The notes beneath the pieces are model-generated. The model ran no database searches and was not told the DNA's origin. It worked only from the letters and a program-made list of their open reading frames with translations. Position numbers and translations under genes: made by a program. From JAYSYM01 sp964543475 (lineage in GTDB: Bacteria > Bdellovibrionota > Bdellovibrionia > Bdellovibrionales > JAMPXM01), in the NCBI GenBank assembly GCA_964543475.1, contig CAZIYJ010000007.1, forward strand, positions 71,733 to 135,732: 64,000 bases of DNA, given 5' to 3'. Shown in pieces: positions 16,747-26,356 of the stretch. Numbering within the stretch: the stretch's first letter is position 1; the number at the start of each line of letters is the position of its first letter.

Positions 16747-17768
16747 GTGAAATCTAGAACCTTTCGGATCAATGATGATGGTATCTGTTTTCGAAGGTCA
16801 CTTCGCTCGAGCCATCGCACCAGCTTTTTATTAGGTGCGCCACTCGATAAAGTTTTAACTGGAACTACGAAGATATCATGGTGAGTGACTGTTCCTTTGA
16901 ATGCAAAGGTCTTCGGTGGTTTTGAAACTTTCTTTGCGCTTCCTGGCCAAATCAAATGTCCTTTTAGAAAAGGAGCATAGTTGTTCTCGAGAACTGCGAG
17001 TTTTGAACCTCGCTTTTGAATACTAGGTTCCCAGATCCAGATTTCTCGATCACGTTTAGGTTTCGAGAGCGGAAGCTGAATTATACTATCGGTCTTGCGA
17101 GCAACACAGTCTTTACTCCAAGGACAAAGAAGGCATGCGGGCCGACTTGGTGTGCAAATAGTCGCACCTAGTTCCATCAGGCCTTGATTTACATCCGATG
17201 GATTTTCGTTTTCAACGAGTTGATCGGTGACAGCTTGAAGTACATTTCTGCCTTGGGGCTTCCACCATTCAACTTTCTTACCCAAGAAGCGACTCAGAAC
17301 CCGAATAACATTTCCGTCGAGTACGCCAGCACGCTGACCAAATGCTAAACTTGAGACAGCACGAGCTGTATAGGGCCCGAAGCCGGGGAGTTCGATAAGT
17401 TCTTCGAAAGTTTTCGGAAAGCCATTGGCCGCAAGAATTTGTGAAGCCTTGTGAAGGTTACGCGCGCGGGAGTAGTACCCAAGGCCAGCCCAGTATTCAA
17501 GAACTTCGCCTTCTGACGCTCGAGCGAGTTTGTGAACAGACGGGAATCGAGTTAAAAATTTCTCGTAATAAGGAATTACCGCTGTCACCGTGGTTTGCTG
17601 AAGCATGACCTCAGAGATCCAAATACGATAGGGATCTGGTGAACCCGATCGCCAAGGGAGCTCCCTTTTATTTTGTAGGTACCATTTTACTAGGAGCTGA
17701 GCTGCTTTGTTCACCTTCAGCAATTTGTCATTCTTTGGCTGTAGAGACAACAATAGACTAATCCTCAT
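16743..17768 (-). CDS. mutY: A/G-specific adenine DNA glycosylase
   Basis: Removes adenine mispaired with 8-oxoguanine in base excision repair. Visible features: LPWR...PYRIWISEVMLQQTTV with the catalytic Glu, the helix-hairpin-helix ELPGFGPYTARAVSS followed by catalytic Asp in VLDGNVIRVLSR, and the 4Fe-4S cluster C-x6-C-x2-C-x5-C (CTPSRPACLLCPWSKDC). A NUDT1-like C-terminal domain ends with GTVTHHDIFV. The ATG at 17768 is used; a TTG two codons upstream and an internal GTG near 17714 are alternatives, as no clear ribosome site is seen. Confidence 0.93.
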   Translation of the reverse strand: MRISLLLSLQPKNDKLLKVNKAAQLLVKWYLQNKRELPWRSGSPDPYRIWISEVMLQQTTVTAVIPYYEKFLTRFPSVHKLARASEGEVLEYWAGLGYYSRARNLHKASQILAANGFPKTFEELIELPGFGPYTARAVSSLAFGQRAGVLDGNVIRVLSRFLGKKVEWWKPQGRNVLQAVTDQLVENENPSDVNQGLMELGATICTPSRPACLLCPWSKDCVARKTDSIIQLPLSKPKRDREIWIWEPSIQKRGSKLAVLENNYAPFLKGHLIWPGSAKKVSKPPKTFAFKGTVTHHDIFVVPVKTLSSGAPNKKLVRWLERSDLRKQIPSSLIRKVLDFT

Positions 17769-17788
17769 AGCCAACTTATAGTTTCGCT

Positions 17789-18724
17789 ATGACTAAGTAC
17801 GAACCAATTTCAGGCCGAGAGTTTCCCCGATTTTCTGGAATCAAAACGTTCTTTAGACTTCCGTACGTGCCGATTGATGCAGACTTTGATGTTGGCATTT
17901 GTGGAATCCCATTTGATGGTGGTTTGAGCTACCGCCCAGGGGCTCGGTTTGCTCCAACGAGAGTTCGTGAAGTTTCAAGTCTTGGACGAGTTTTTCACTG
18001 GGGACGTATGGCGAGCTTCACTGAAAAGTTGAAGGTTGCAGACATCGGCGACTGTCCTACAGTTCCTATTGATATCGCAAAAACATATGAGCGAATTCAA
18101 AGTTTTTACTCAAAACTTTTAGCAAATAAAAAAAGAGTCATTGCTGTTGGCGGAGATCACTCGATCACTCTTCCAATTCTACGCGAGATGCGAAAAGCAT
18201 ACGGAAAGCCGATTCGGTTTATCCATTTCGATGCTCACTTAGATACTTATCCCGCCGCGTGGGATATGGAATATCACCATGGCTCTTTTGCTCGCCACGC
18301 AATCGAAGAAGGTCTCATTGACCCTCAAGGCAGCGTGCAAATTGGTATTCGTGGTCCACTGACTGGTTCTTCCGATTTAGATTTGGTTACAAAACACAAA
18401 CTGCGAGTCTGCACTGTCGATGAAATCAGATCACAGAGTTTAAAATCATTTATCGATTCTCTTCCTGATTTTGGCAATGACCCTGTCTACATCAGCTATG
18501 ACATTGATTGTCTTGATCCGGCCTATGCTCCAGGGACCGGAACTCCAGTGGTCGGGGGCTTGACGACTTACGAGACTCAGCAAATTCTGCGCAACATCAG
18601 GGTCAAAAATCTTGTGGGTGCTGATGTCGTCGAGATTTCGCCGCCGTTTGATCCTTCAGAGATCACCTCGATGGCCGGACTAGATGCAATGTTTGAGTTC
18701 ATCAGCATCATGGCGCATTCATAA
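17789..18724 (+). CDS. speB: Agmatinase / arginase-family ureohydrolase
   Basis: A 311-residue binuclear manganese hydrolase, probably converting agmatine to putrescine and urea. Metal-binding motifs are complete: GGDHS, FDAHLDTY and SYDIDCLDPAYAPGTGTP. GIPFDGG and RPGARFAPTRVRE are typical of agmatinase-type members rather than arginase. Guanidinobutyrase-type specificity cannot be excluded. No arginine decarboxylase gene is nearby. It is divergent from mutY across about 20 bases, so promoters overlap. Confidence 0.85.
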   Translation: MTKYEPISGREFPRFSGIKTFFRLPYVPIDADFDVGICGIPFDGGLSYRPGARFAPTRVREVSSLGRVFHWGRMASFTEKLKVADIGDCPTVPIDIAKTYERIQSFYSKLLANKKRVIAVGGDHSITLPILREMRKAYGKPIRFIHFDAHLDTYPAAWDMEYHHGSFARHAIEEGLIDPQGSVQIGIRGPLTGSSDLDLVTKHKLRVCTVDEIRSQSLKSFIDSLPDFGNDPVYISYDIDCLDPAYAPGTGTPVVGGLTTYETQQILRNIRVKNLVGADVVEISPPFDPSEITSMAGLDAMFEFISIMAHS

Positions 18725-18829
18725 TTTTCCAACGACTCGACTCGGGCTCCTGACATTGGTCGAGTGGGCCAAAGAAGAGTTCGAAACAAACTGATTTAGA
18801 AGACGCACTAGTTCCAATAAACTAGATCG

Positions 18830-20803
18830 ATGCGCTTATATTTTATTTTAGTTTTTATTTCTGCAACTCTCTTTAACTTCAACTCTTCTTTTGCTAGCGA
18901 CGCTTCGACTCTTGCCGAAGTTCGTAGACATTCGGCAAGCGAAGATGCCATCCGCGAAGACTTTCGCAAAATTCTTCGCGAAGCAAAGCTGTCCGAAGAT
19001 TTTATTACGTTCGTGCGCAGCGACCGAAAGCGGTACAAGCAACACGGCTTAATTGCTGAGTCGATCGTAAAAATTTACGAAAAGAATTTCGGTGGAGTTC
19101 GAAGTCTCGTCATTGATGTTGATGCTCCAGATAATGAGTGGGCGTTTGCTGCCTATCACGGGTTACACAAGATGGGATTCATGTTCCCACATCCGCGCAT
19201 TCAAATTTCGCCGACGCTCAGCCGAATTGAAAATGCTGTCGGTCGCACTTATTCGTGGCACCCGCGTTACCAGTATCGTGGTTTCCATTATCACACGATG
19301 CACCCGAGCGAATTCCTTCAAGGCTTTCTTATGGGTCAAAAAGAAGTCGCTCGTGACTCGATCCGTTGGCTTGCACGTAACGGACAAAACGTGGGACAGG
19401 TCGTATTGCTTGAACAGAAGTTCGACAAGCTCGTTGCAAACTTAAGCGATCTTGTCGACTACTCTCACCAAATGGGTGTGAGCTTTGGCGTCAACGCATT
19501 CTTCAATTTCATGCAGCAGAATGCCTATCGTTTGATTGGCACAAACAACAAACTTCGTTCACTCGGGCTTCTTCCTGGTAATTCTAAAAAGGCGATTCGA
19601 AAAGGTATCGACAAGATTCAAAAGGAGATTGATTTCGATTTCATGACTTTCGATATCGGAAGTTCAGAATTCACTTCAACTGACTATCAAAAAACAATCG
19701 ATTGGATGAACACGGCAAACGAAGAGCTAGCAAAAACGGGTCGTCGAATTTTTATCAAAGTTCATGCTTCTCATGGACAAGTCGATCCTAAATTCGGCAA
19801 CTTTAACTTTGTTCCTCAGTATGCGAACCCTGCAGTCGGCGTGCTCCCTCACACCGTGATGTTCTATGCACTCACCGATGAGCCGGCTCCAATGTATGGC
19901 CGCAAAGATTTCAAGGACACAACCGAGTTCCTACAGGCTCAAGCACCGAAGCGTCCAACTTGGTATTACCCCGAGACGAGTTATTTCATCGCGATGGATA
20001 TCGATATGCCGTTAATCTTAACGGATTATTTAATCGCTCGATCAAGCGACATGGATCTTATCGAAAAAGCTGGCGTACAAGGGCAGATTAACTTCACGAC
20101 AGGCCAAGAGCTTGGATATTGGCTGAAGGATTGGACTGTTGCGCTCCTCGCAAATTCAGAATACCGCGGCAATCCAATGATCGCTCTCGACTTAATGGGA
20201 GAGTCGCGAAAAGTTTGGGAGCCGATATTGGCATTCCAAAATCGCTTCTTTAAAAAGAGCCTTCTCATCGAAGAACTTTCATCAGCGAATGTTTCTGATG
20301 AACTTGATATTGGAATGATCACTCATGAGCGAACGATCTTCCGAAAGCTAAAAAAGAATCCAACACTTTTGAAAGCTCGCATTGAACTCTTAACTGAAGC
20401 AGTGGCGAATACACCTTCAGTAACAGGTGTAAAAAATGATGAGCTCAGAAGTCTTCTTGAAATCACTTTTATGCGAGTGAATCATGCGCTTCAGCTTCGG
20501 TTAGCTTTGCTCGAGGAGTCACAAAAGAAGAGAAAGTCGCCTGCTTGGGTCCAAAGCTTGGGCGCAGCCAAAGATTTGAGAATGCGCGGCATTCAAATCA
20601 TGAATCATGTTCGTGCAAATTATGACCGTTATCCTGAATCAAAAACGTTTGTTCGCTATGAGAATTTGAGCAGCTACGCTTACGGCTACGGCTGGCCCGC
20701 TTCGAATCTTCACTTCTGGGAACGTGAAGAACAGATGATTTTAAAGAATTCTTATACGCCTTGGTTTATGAACATCTTCTCGATTGGAAGAATTGTCTTT
20801 TAG
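18830..20803 (+). CDS. Secreted glycoside-hydrolase-like protein
   Basis: A 657-residue protein with signal peptide (LYFILVFISATLFNFNSSFA). The N-terminal alpha/beta region ends in AAYHGLHKMGFMFPHPRIQ, resembling the GH67/GH20-associated small domain that precedes a barrel; RYQYRGFHYHTMHPSEFLQGF then looks like the first strand of a TIM barrel, followed by SIRWLARNGQN. Further strands include FDFMTFDIGSSEF and RIFIKVHASHG. The C-terminal 200 residues are helical. No catalytic pair can be assigned with confidence. Export suggests action on a carbohydrate polymer outside the cytoplasm. Function is an inference from layout only. Confidence 0.55.
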   Translation: MRLYFILVFISATLFNFNSSFASDASTLAEVRRHSASEDAIREDFRKILREAKLSEDFITFVRSDRKRYKQHGLIAESIVKIYEKNFGGVRSLVIDVDAPDNEWAFAAYHGLHKMGFMFPHPRIQISPTLSRIENAVGRTYSWHPRYQYRGFHYHTMHPSEFLQGFLMGQKEVARDSIRWLARNGQNVGQVVLLEQKFDKLVANLSDLVDYSHQMGVSFGVNAFFNFMQQNAYRLIGTNNKLRSLGLLPGNSKKAIRKGIDKIQKEIDFDFMTFDIGSSEFTSTDYQKTIDWMNTANEELAKTGRRIFIKVHASHGQVDPKFGNFNFVPQYANPAVGVLPHTVMFYALTDEPAPMYGRKDFKDTTEFLQAQAPKRPTWYYPETSYFIAMDIDMPLILTDYLIARSSDMDLIEKAGVQGQINFTTGQELGYWLKDWTVALLANSEYRGNPMIALDLMGESRKVWEPILAFQNRFFKKSLLIEELSSANVSDELDIGMITHERTIFRKLKKNPTLLKARIELLTEAVANTPSVTGVKNDELRSLLEITFMRVNHALQLRLALLEESQKKRKSPAWVQSLGAAKDLRMRGIQIMNHVRANYDRYPESKTFVRYENLSSYAYGYGWPASNLHFWEREEQMILKNSYTPWFMNIFSIGRIVF

Positions 20804-20820
20804 ATCGAAAGAAAAGTAGC

Positions 20821-20858
20821 GATGCTCCCGGCAGACATCCATGTTTACCGAGAGCATC
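20821..20858. terminator. Hairpin between convergent genes, possible terminator
   Basis: An 11-bp stem (20821-20831 with 20848-20858, one mismatch) around a 16-base loop, located between the convergent genes ending at 20803 and 20879. There is no T tract, so function as an intrinsic terminator is uncertain. Confidence 0.4.
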
Positions 20859-20878
20859 TATAGAAACTAATATTTAAA

Positions 20879-21205
20879 TTAGAAAATGCTCATTCGAGTG
20901 CGAAGAACATATGCGTTTAATGACGTTGGACATTCTGAATAGGCGGCTGGATTACAGCTAGCGCTCATCATCACTGCATCAGTCGACAATAAATTTACAG
21001 TGTGAGAGTCTTCCATGCAAAATTCACGTGCTTTGATTTCTGAGTAGTTGCTTGCTGAGATACAAACTGACTTCAATTTGTAGTTTCCGTTGGCAAGAAC
21101 ACCAGCTTCTTCTGAAATAACTTCTACATTTTTAGTGACCGAGTCATTTGCAGTTGCTGTTACACAAACGAAGCCAATGGCTAAAAAAGACAATAATAAA
21201 CGCAT
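20879..21205 (-). CDS. Small secreted protein, unknown
   Basis: A 108-residue protein with signal peptide (LLLSFLAIGFVCVTATA). The mature part has four Cys (KSVCISAS, REFCMEDS, SASCNPAAYSECPTS), probably paired as disulphides. The start at 21205 has AAGGAG upstream (in AACAAGGAGAAATC). No family recognised. Similar small Cys-rich exported proteins occur at 50903 and 51339. Confidence 0.65.
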   Translation of the reverse strand: MRLLLSFLAIGFVCVTATANDSVTKNVEVISEEAGVLANGNYKLKSVCISASNYSEIKAREFCMEDSHTVNLLSTDAVMMSASCNPAAYSECPTSLNAYVLRTRMSIF

Positions 21206-21309
21206 GATTTCTCCTTGTTATTTTGAGGATCGATCAAATTAGACCGGGCGGGCGAATCGACGGCAAGAAGTTTCTGGCGATTCTTTTTCTTATTGGCTAA
21301 GTTTTCCAC

Positions 21310-21879
21310 ATGGCTAAATCAAAGAAGCGTTGCCCATGGGTCAATCCTGCTAATCAATTATACGTTGAATATCATGACAAGGAGTGGGGACGCCCAGTTC
21401 ATGATGACCACGTGCTGTTTGAATTCCTCATTTTAGAAGGGGCTCAGGCCGGACTGAGTTGGGAGACCGTTCTCAAAAAGCGTGAAAACTACCGACGCCA
21501 CTTTGCGGGCTTTGATCCGCGTAAAGTCGCAAAGTTTAATGCTGCGCAACTGCGAAAAATTTTAAAAGATCCGGGTGTCATTCGACACGAGGGAAAGATT
21601 TTATCAGCTAAATCAAATGCCTTGGCATTTCTCGCAGTTCAAAAAGAATTTGGCTCTTTCGATAAGTATGTTTGGGGATTTGTCGGTGGGAAACCTTTGC
21701 GCCGAGAGACTCGCGGATTAAAGACATTCATTTCACGAAGTGAAATCAGCGATGCCTTATCGAAAGACCTTAAAAAGCGGGGATTTAAGTATGTGGGTTC
21801 GACGATCATGTACGCCTACATGCAGGCTGTCGGAATGACTAACGATCACTCTGTCGATTGCTTTCGGAGTAAAAAGTGA
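21310..21879 (+). CDS. tag: DNA-3-methyladenine glycosylase I
   Basis: A 189-residue base-excision enzyme that removes 3-methyladenine. Diagnostic features: RCPWVN at the N-terminus with the zinc Cys, YHDKEWGRPVHDD, FEFLILEGAQAGLSWETVLKKRE (substrate pocket Glu), and the C-terminal FKYVGSTIMYAYMQAVGMTNDHSVDC with zinc His and Cys. Length matches the family. It is convergent with alaS, ending 40 bases from its stop. Confidence 0.95.
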   Translation: MAKSKKRCPWVNPANQLYVEYHDKEWGRPVHDDHVLFEFLILEGAQAGLSWETVLKKRENYRRHFAGFDPRKVAKFNAAQLRKILKDPGVIRHEGKILSAKSNALAFLAVQKEFGSFDKYVWGFVGGKPLRRETRGLKTFISRSEISDALSKDLKKRGFKYVGSTIMYAYMQAVGMTNDHSVDCFRSKK

Positions 21880-21919
21880 GTCGCAAATTCGAGCTCCGCT
21901 CACTGCCCTTCGGGCCGAT

Positions 21920-24643
21920 CTACTGAACTCCTACTGAGGTTTGTGCTCGCTTAAATGCATTCGAAAGTTTCGAAATATCAGCGACAGCACCTTGTGCGAA
22001 ATCGGGGCGACCGCCGCCTTTTCCGCCAAGTTCTGCTGCGACTTCACCTAAAAGTTTTCCTGCATTCACTTTCGAAGTAAGATTCTTGCTCACTGTCACG
22101 ATGATCGGGTGAGATGAATCTCCTTTGCCGACTAACACCACAACGCCAGTTTGCATTTTATCTCGAAGCTTATCTGAGAGATCGCTTAATACTTTGCGGT
22201 CATCCATTTCGATGAACGCTGTCACTAGGCGAGCAGCCTGACCATCAACACTAAATGCCTTGGCTTCTTTCAACAAACTATCAACGTCGATGCTTGCACC
22301 TTTTGCCGATTGAAGGTTGCGCTGAAGTTCTTTCAGTTCGCCTTTCATCTGCTCAATCCAATCTGTTACTGTTGCATTCTTACCTAAAGCTTCCGCGTTT
22401 AAGTAAGTCGTCCAGTTTTCAGAAATGCCAGCGGCTGAGCGGGCGTGAAGATTCTCGCGAGCATTTTTTATGAGGTACTGATAAGCGGCATCACCAGTGA
22501 TCGCCTCGATGCGACGAATGCCTGAGCTTACGCCGCTTTCAGTGACAATTTTAAACAAGCGAATTTGTGCCGTGTTTTTTACGTGAGTGCCGCCGCAAAG
22601 TTCAGTTGAGAATTCGCCCATGCGAATCACGCGAACTTTATCGCCGTACTTTTCGCCGAACAACGCGAGAGCCCCAGAAGCGATCGCATCTTTGTGACTC
22701 ATCTCTTTTGAAGTCACATCTTCGCTGCGAGCGATTTCTTCGTTCACAATCTCTTCGATCTGCTGAATTTCAGCAGAACTCAAAGGCTTGTTGTGCGTGA
22801 AATCAAAACGCAACCGTTCTGGATCAACGAGTGAACCCGCCTGAGTGACGTGTGCGCCAAGAGTTTTTCGAAGAGCTGCGTGAAGCAAATGAGTTGCTGA
22901 GTGATTGTTCGCAGTCGAGCGACGTTTACTATCAAGCACCTGTAACGTAACTTTGTCGCCAGCTTTAAATGTTCCGGCTACGACTTTTACGTGATGTAAA
23001 AAGATGTCGTTGATCTTTGTGCAATCGAGAACTTCGGCTGTTTGGCCAGAAGAACCCATTACTGTTCCGTGATCACCAACTTGTCCGCCACCTTCTCCGT
23101 AAAACGAAGTCTGATCGAAAACTAAAATTCCGGTTTCACCATTTTTTAATTCTTTTTGCGGAGCATGGCCGTTTGAAAGTAGTGTGACCTTCGCTTCAGA
23201 CTTTAAACCTTCGTAGCCTAAGAACTTCGTTGGGCCGCCCGAGTCGTTTGCTTGTTGCGCGAGCTTCACCATGTGAGTGGCGTCAGTCGAAAGGGCTTTG
23301 CCTTTCCAAGATGACTTGGCTTTTTCGCGAGCAGCTTCCATTTGTTTTTCAAAGCCTGCTTCATCAACTGAGAAGCCTTTTTCTGCAGCCATGAGGCGGG
23401 TTAAGTCAGCCGGAAAACCGAATGTATCATAAAGTTTGAAGATCAATTCTCCGTCGACAGTCTTTTGACCTTTGGCAGAAATTTTCTTCAAAGCATCGCC
23501 TAAAATTTCTGTTCCTTGATCAAGTGTTGTGAGGAAGCGCGCAACTTCATCGCGCACGTTCGTAAGAATCACTTTTTTCTGACGCTCAAGTTCTGGATAG
23601 AACGGGCTCATCTCTTTAATCACAACAGCGACTGTTGATTCAAGTAGCTGCGGATTATCAGAAAGTTTTCGGCCATAGCGAATCGCTCGGCGCATAATTC
23701 GGCGAAGTACGTAGCCGCGACCTTCATTCGATGGCAAAACTCCGTCAGCAATTAAGAACGCAGTTGCGCGTGAGTGATCGGCTACAACACGCATTGCTGA
23801 AACTGATTCGTTGAGCTCGGCGTTTGATGCGAGAAGTTTTAAATCGCTTTTGTATTCGATTTTCGAAATACGCGAAGCTTCTTGGATGATCGGTTGGAAC
23901 ATATCCGTATCATAATTGTTCGGCTTCCCTTGAAGCATCGAGGCCCAGCGCTCAAGACCTGCACCTGTGTCGACCGATGGTTTCGGAAGTGGATGACGGC
24001 CGCTTTCGTCTTCGTTGAACTGCATAAAGACGTTATTCCAAATTTCAACGTAGCGATCACCTTCGCCACCCATAACAGAAGGTTTCTTTGGGTCATCAGC
24101 TTCAGGGCCATGATCATAGAAAATTTCTGAGCAAGGACCGCAGGGGCCTGTGTCGCCCATTCTCCAGAAGTTATCTTTTTCGCCAAAGCGATAGATACGA
24201 TCTTTCGGCACACCTTCTTGCTTGTGCCAAATGTCTGCCGCCTCGTCGTCATCTGTGAATACTGTGACGTAGAGTTTATCTTTTGGAATTTGCAATTCAT
24301 TGGTGAGAAGTTCCCAAGCCATATGAATCGCATCTTTTTTAAAGTAGTCGCCGAAAGAAAAGTTACCGAGCATTTCAAAAAACGTGTGGTGACGGGCAGT
24401 GAAGCCAACGTTTTCTAGATCGTTATGTTTACCGCCGGCGCGCACGCACTTTTGCGAAGTGACAGCTCGCTTAAAACTCTTTTGCTCGATGCCGAGAAAC
24501 AAATTTTTGAACTGATTCATTCCCGCATTGGCGAACAAGAGAGTTGCATCATTCTCAGGAATGAGGCTTGAGCTTGGCTCACGCTTGTGACCGTTTTTTT
24601 CAAAGTACTTAAAATATGTTTCGCGAATATCCCGGCTTTTCAT
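21920..24643 (-). CDS. alaS: Alanine-tRNA ligase
   Basis: A 907-residue class II synthetase. Catalytic core: SSSLIPENDATLLFANAGMNQFK, ARHHTFFEMLGNFSFGDYFK and GDTGPCGPCSEIFYD. Editing domain: HSATHLLHAAL with the zinc histidines and ELCGGTHV further on. The C-terminal C-Ala segment carries GGKGGGRPDFAQG. All four regions are intact, so the enzyme should both charge and proofread. It lies downstream of recX and pilT, 36 bases after the recX stop, so it may be co-transcribed with them. Confidence 0.97.
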   Translation of the reverse strand: MKSRDIRETYFKYFEKNGHKREPSSSLIPENDATLLFANAGMNQFKNLFLGIEQKSFKRAVTSQKCVRAGGKHNDLENVGFTARHHTFFEMLGNFSFGDYFKKDAIHMAWELLTNELQIPKDKLYVTVFTDDDEAADIWHKQEGVPKDRIYRFGEKDNFWRMGDTGPCGPCSEIFYDHGPEADDPKKPSVMGGEGDRYVEIWNNVFMQFNEDESGRHPLPKPSVDTGAGLERWASMLQGKPNNYDTDMFQPIIQEASRISKIEYKSDLKLLASNAELNESVSAMRVVADHSRATAFLIADGVLPSNEGRGYVLRRIMRRAIRYGRKLSDNPQLLESTVAVVIKEMSPFYPELERQKKVILTNVRDEVARFLTTLDQGTEILGDALKKISAKGQKTVDGELIFKLYDTFGFPADLTRLMAAEKGFSVDEAGFEKQMEAAREKAKSSWKGKALSTDATHMVKLAQQANDSGGPTKFLGYEGLKSEAKVTLLSNGHAPQKELKNGETGILVFDQTSFYGEGGGQVGDHGTVMGSSGQTAEVLDCTKINDIFLHHVKVVAGTFKAGDKVTLQVLDSKRRSTANNHSATHLLHAALRKTLGAHVTQAGSLVDPERLRFDFTHNKPLSSAEIQQIEEIVNEEIARSEDVTSKEMSHKDAIASGALALFGEKYGDKVRVIRMGEFSTELCGGTHVKNTAQIRLFKIVTESGVSSGIRRIEAITGDAAYQYLIKNARENLHARSAAGISENWTTYLNAEALGKNATVTDWIEQMKGELKELQRNLQSAKGASIDVDSLLKEAKAFSVDGQAARLVTAFIEMDDRKVLSDLSDKLRDKMQTGVVVLVGKGDSSHPIIVTVSKNLTSKVNAGKLLGEVAAELGGKGGGRPDFAQGAVADISKLSNAFKRAQTSVGVQ

Positions 24644-24679
24644 CCCAAGACTGTACCCAAGAAGCCCCGGAGGAGGGAA

Positions 24680-25162
24680 TCACTTTCTCTCTATGACCTT
24701 TCGGATTGTGGTCGAATCGAAACCGCGGTTGGTCAAAAGGCGGTGAATCTTCTTCTTCTCCTCGAAATCGAAGCCTTTTTCCTTCGCAAGCTTGGTTTGG
24801 ACTATGTTCAGGGCCTTCTCAAACTCCGCTTTCGGGTCGACTTGTGAGACAGGGAGACCTTTATCTTCAAGATATTGCTCAATAAAAAGAGCGCTTTTGT
24901 TTTTACGGGAGAGATCTTCGATCACTTTTTCAGCCAGATCTTGAGGCGAAGAGATCCAATGGTTCTTTTGCGCGAACTCAATGGCGTCTTCGATTTCGGT
25001 GTTGGTGAATTCGTGAGCTGCAAGTTTACGACGGAGTTCAGTGGCTGAAAGGCTGCGTCGGGCTAACATATCCATTACTTTGCGAGAGGCGCTCGCTTTC
25101 GCGGGCCTATTACCTTCGGACTTTCTTTTTCGGAGGCTTTTGCGAATCATAATCCTCGTCAT
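24680..25162 (-). CDS. recX: Regulatory protein RecX
   Basis: A 160-residue all-helical RecA modulator. Three tandem three-helix units are visible: KVMDMLARRSLSATELRRKL, EIEDAIEFAQKNHWISSPQDLAEKVIED, and IHRLLTNRGFDSTTIRKVIE. A basic N-terminal tail precedes them. RecX caps or disassembles RecA filaments. It overlaps pilT by 53 bases, so translation is probably coupled; recA itself lies 2.3 kb away on the other strand rather than upstream, as in many proteobacteria. Confidence 0.85.
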   Translation of the reverse strand: MTRIMIRKSLRKRKSEGNRPAKASASRKVMDMLARRSLSATELRRKLAAHEFTNTEIEDAIEFAQKNHWISSPQDLAEKVIEDLSRKNKSALFIEQYLEDKGLPVSQVDPKAEFEKALNIVQTKLAKEKGFDFEEKKKIHRLLTNRGFDSTTIRKVIERK

Positions 25163-26303
25163 CTAGCTCGAACTTATTCGTAGCTTCTTCCCACGAACCT
25201 TTATCTTTCGAAGCCCACTGATCGCGGCCCGACTTGATCCCGCGGAATCTAAGAGCGAAATTCTCTGGGTGAGTTGAAAGCAACAGGGCTTCATCGTACT
25301 CAATAACTTTGTTTTGTACCAGCTCAGTTAAATGTTGATCGAAAGACTGCATCCCAAAGGTTTCGCGGCTTTCTTCAATCACTTTTATAATATCGCGAGT
25401 ACGAGCCGGAACTTCAATCATTTCGCGGCTGCGAGCATTGTTGATCATCACTTCAACGGCAGGAACGAATCCTGATTTATCGGCTTTAGTTGCCAATCGC
25501 TGAGAAACAATTGCCTTCAGAACTGATGCAAGTTGCAGGCGAATCTGTTGATGCTGATGGGGCTCAAATGCCGAAAGAATACGGTTAATTGTTTCCTGAG
25601 CATCAACAGTATGAAGTGTTGAAAGGACTAAGTGCCCTGTTTCGGCCGCAGTAAGCGCAATTTCAATTGTTTCTCGGTCTCGCATCTCGCCAATTAAAAT
25701 GACATCAGGATCTTGTCTTAATGCCGAACGGAGGGCCGAAGAAAAACTGTTAGTGTCATGACCAAGCTCTCGCTGACTCACAATACTTTTTCGATCTCTG
25801 ATCAAATATTCAATTGGATCTTCGATTGTTAAAATGTGCAGATTTCTCTCTGCGTTCATTTGATCGATCATCGCTGCAAGGGTTGATGACTTTCCTGAAC
25901 CAGTCACTCCAGTAACTAAAACCAAACCGCGCTCAAGTTTGGTGAGTGATGAAACGACATCGGGCATGTTCAGCTCTTTAAGAGTTGGAACTTTGTGAGG
26001 AACGTTTCGAATCACAAGACGAATGGTTCCGCGCTGCTTAAAAATGTTGACCCGAAAGCGACCAAGACCGCTGACCCCATAACCCAAATCGAGTTCTTTT
26101 CTCACGCGAAAAGCTTTTGCCTGCTCCTCATCCATAATCCCACTGATCATCTGCTCAAGCTCAGTGTTTGAGATAGGTGGGTGCTCCGCAAAAAGTGGGC
26201 GGAGTTTGCCGTGTTTACGAATAACGGGCACTAAACCAGCTTTGAGGTGGACATCGCTGGCGCCTTTTTGAACTGCTGCAGAGAGAATTTCGTTGAGTGT
26301 CAT
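25110..26303 (-). CDS. pilT: Type IV pilus retraction ATPase PilT
   Basis: A 397-residue hexameric secretion-type ATPase that depolymerises type IV pili for twitching. Motifs: KGASDVHLKAG at the N-terminus, Walker A GVTGSGKSSTLAAM, Asp box ILTIEDPIEY, Walker B with SALRQDPDVILIGEMRD, and His box TGHLVLSTLHT. The AIVSQRLATKADKSG region is typical. The C-terminus is longer than usual by about 40 charged residues (DDEDYDSQKPPKKKVRR), encoded in the recX overlap. No other pilus genes are in the window. Type IV pili are needed for prey entry in Bdellovibrio, a link that applies only if the host is related. Confidence 0.93.
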   Translation of the reverse strand: MTLNEILSAAVQKGASDVHLKAGLVPVIRKHGKLRPLFAEHPPISNTELEQMISGIMDEEQAKAFRVRKELDLGYGVSGLGRFRVNIFKQRGTIRLVIRNVPHKVPTLKELNMPDVVSSLTKLERGLVLVTGVTGSGKSSTLAAMIDQMNAERNLHILTIEDPIEYLIRDRKSIVSQRELGHDTNSFSSALRSALRQDPDVILIGEMRDRETIEIALTAAETGHLVLSTLHTVDAQETINRILSAFEPHQHQQIRLQLASVLKAIVSQRLATKADKSGFVPAVEVMINNARSREMIEVPARTRDIIKVIEESRETFGMQSFDQHLTELVQNKVIEYDEALLLSTHPENFALRFRGIKSGRDQWASKDKGSWEEATNKFELDDEDYDSQKPPKKKVRR

Positions 26304-26356
26304 CTGCTTACTTATCGGTGCTTTACTTGGTCACTGATACGGAGCAAAGTCGAGTT

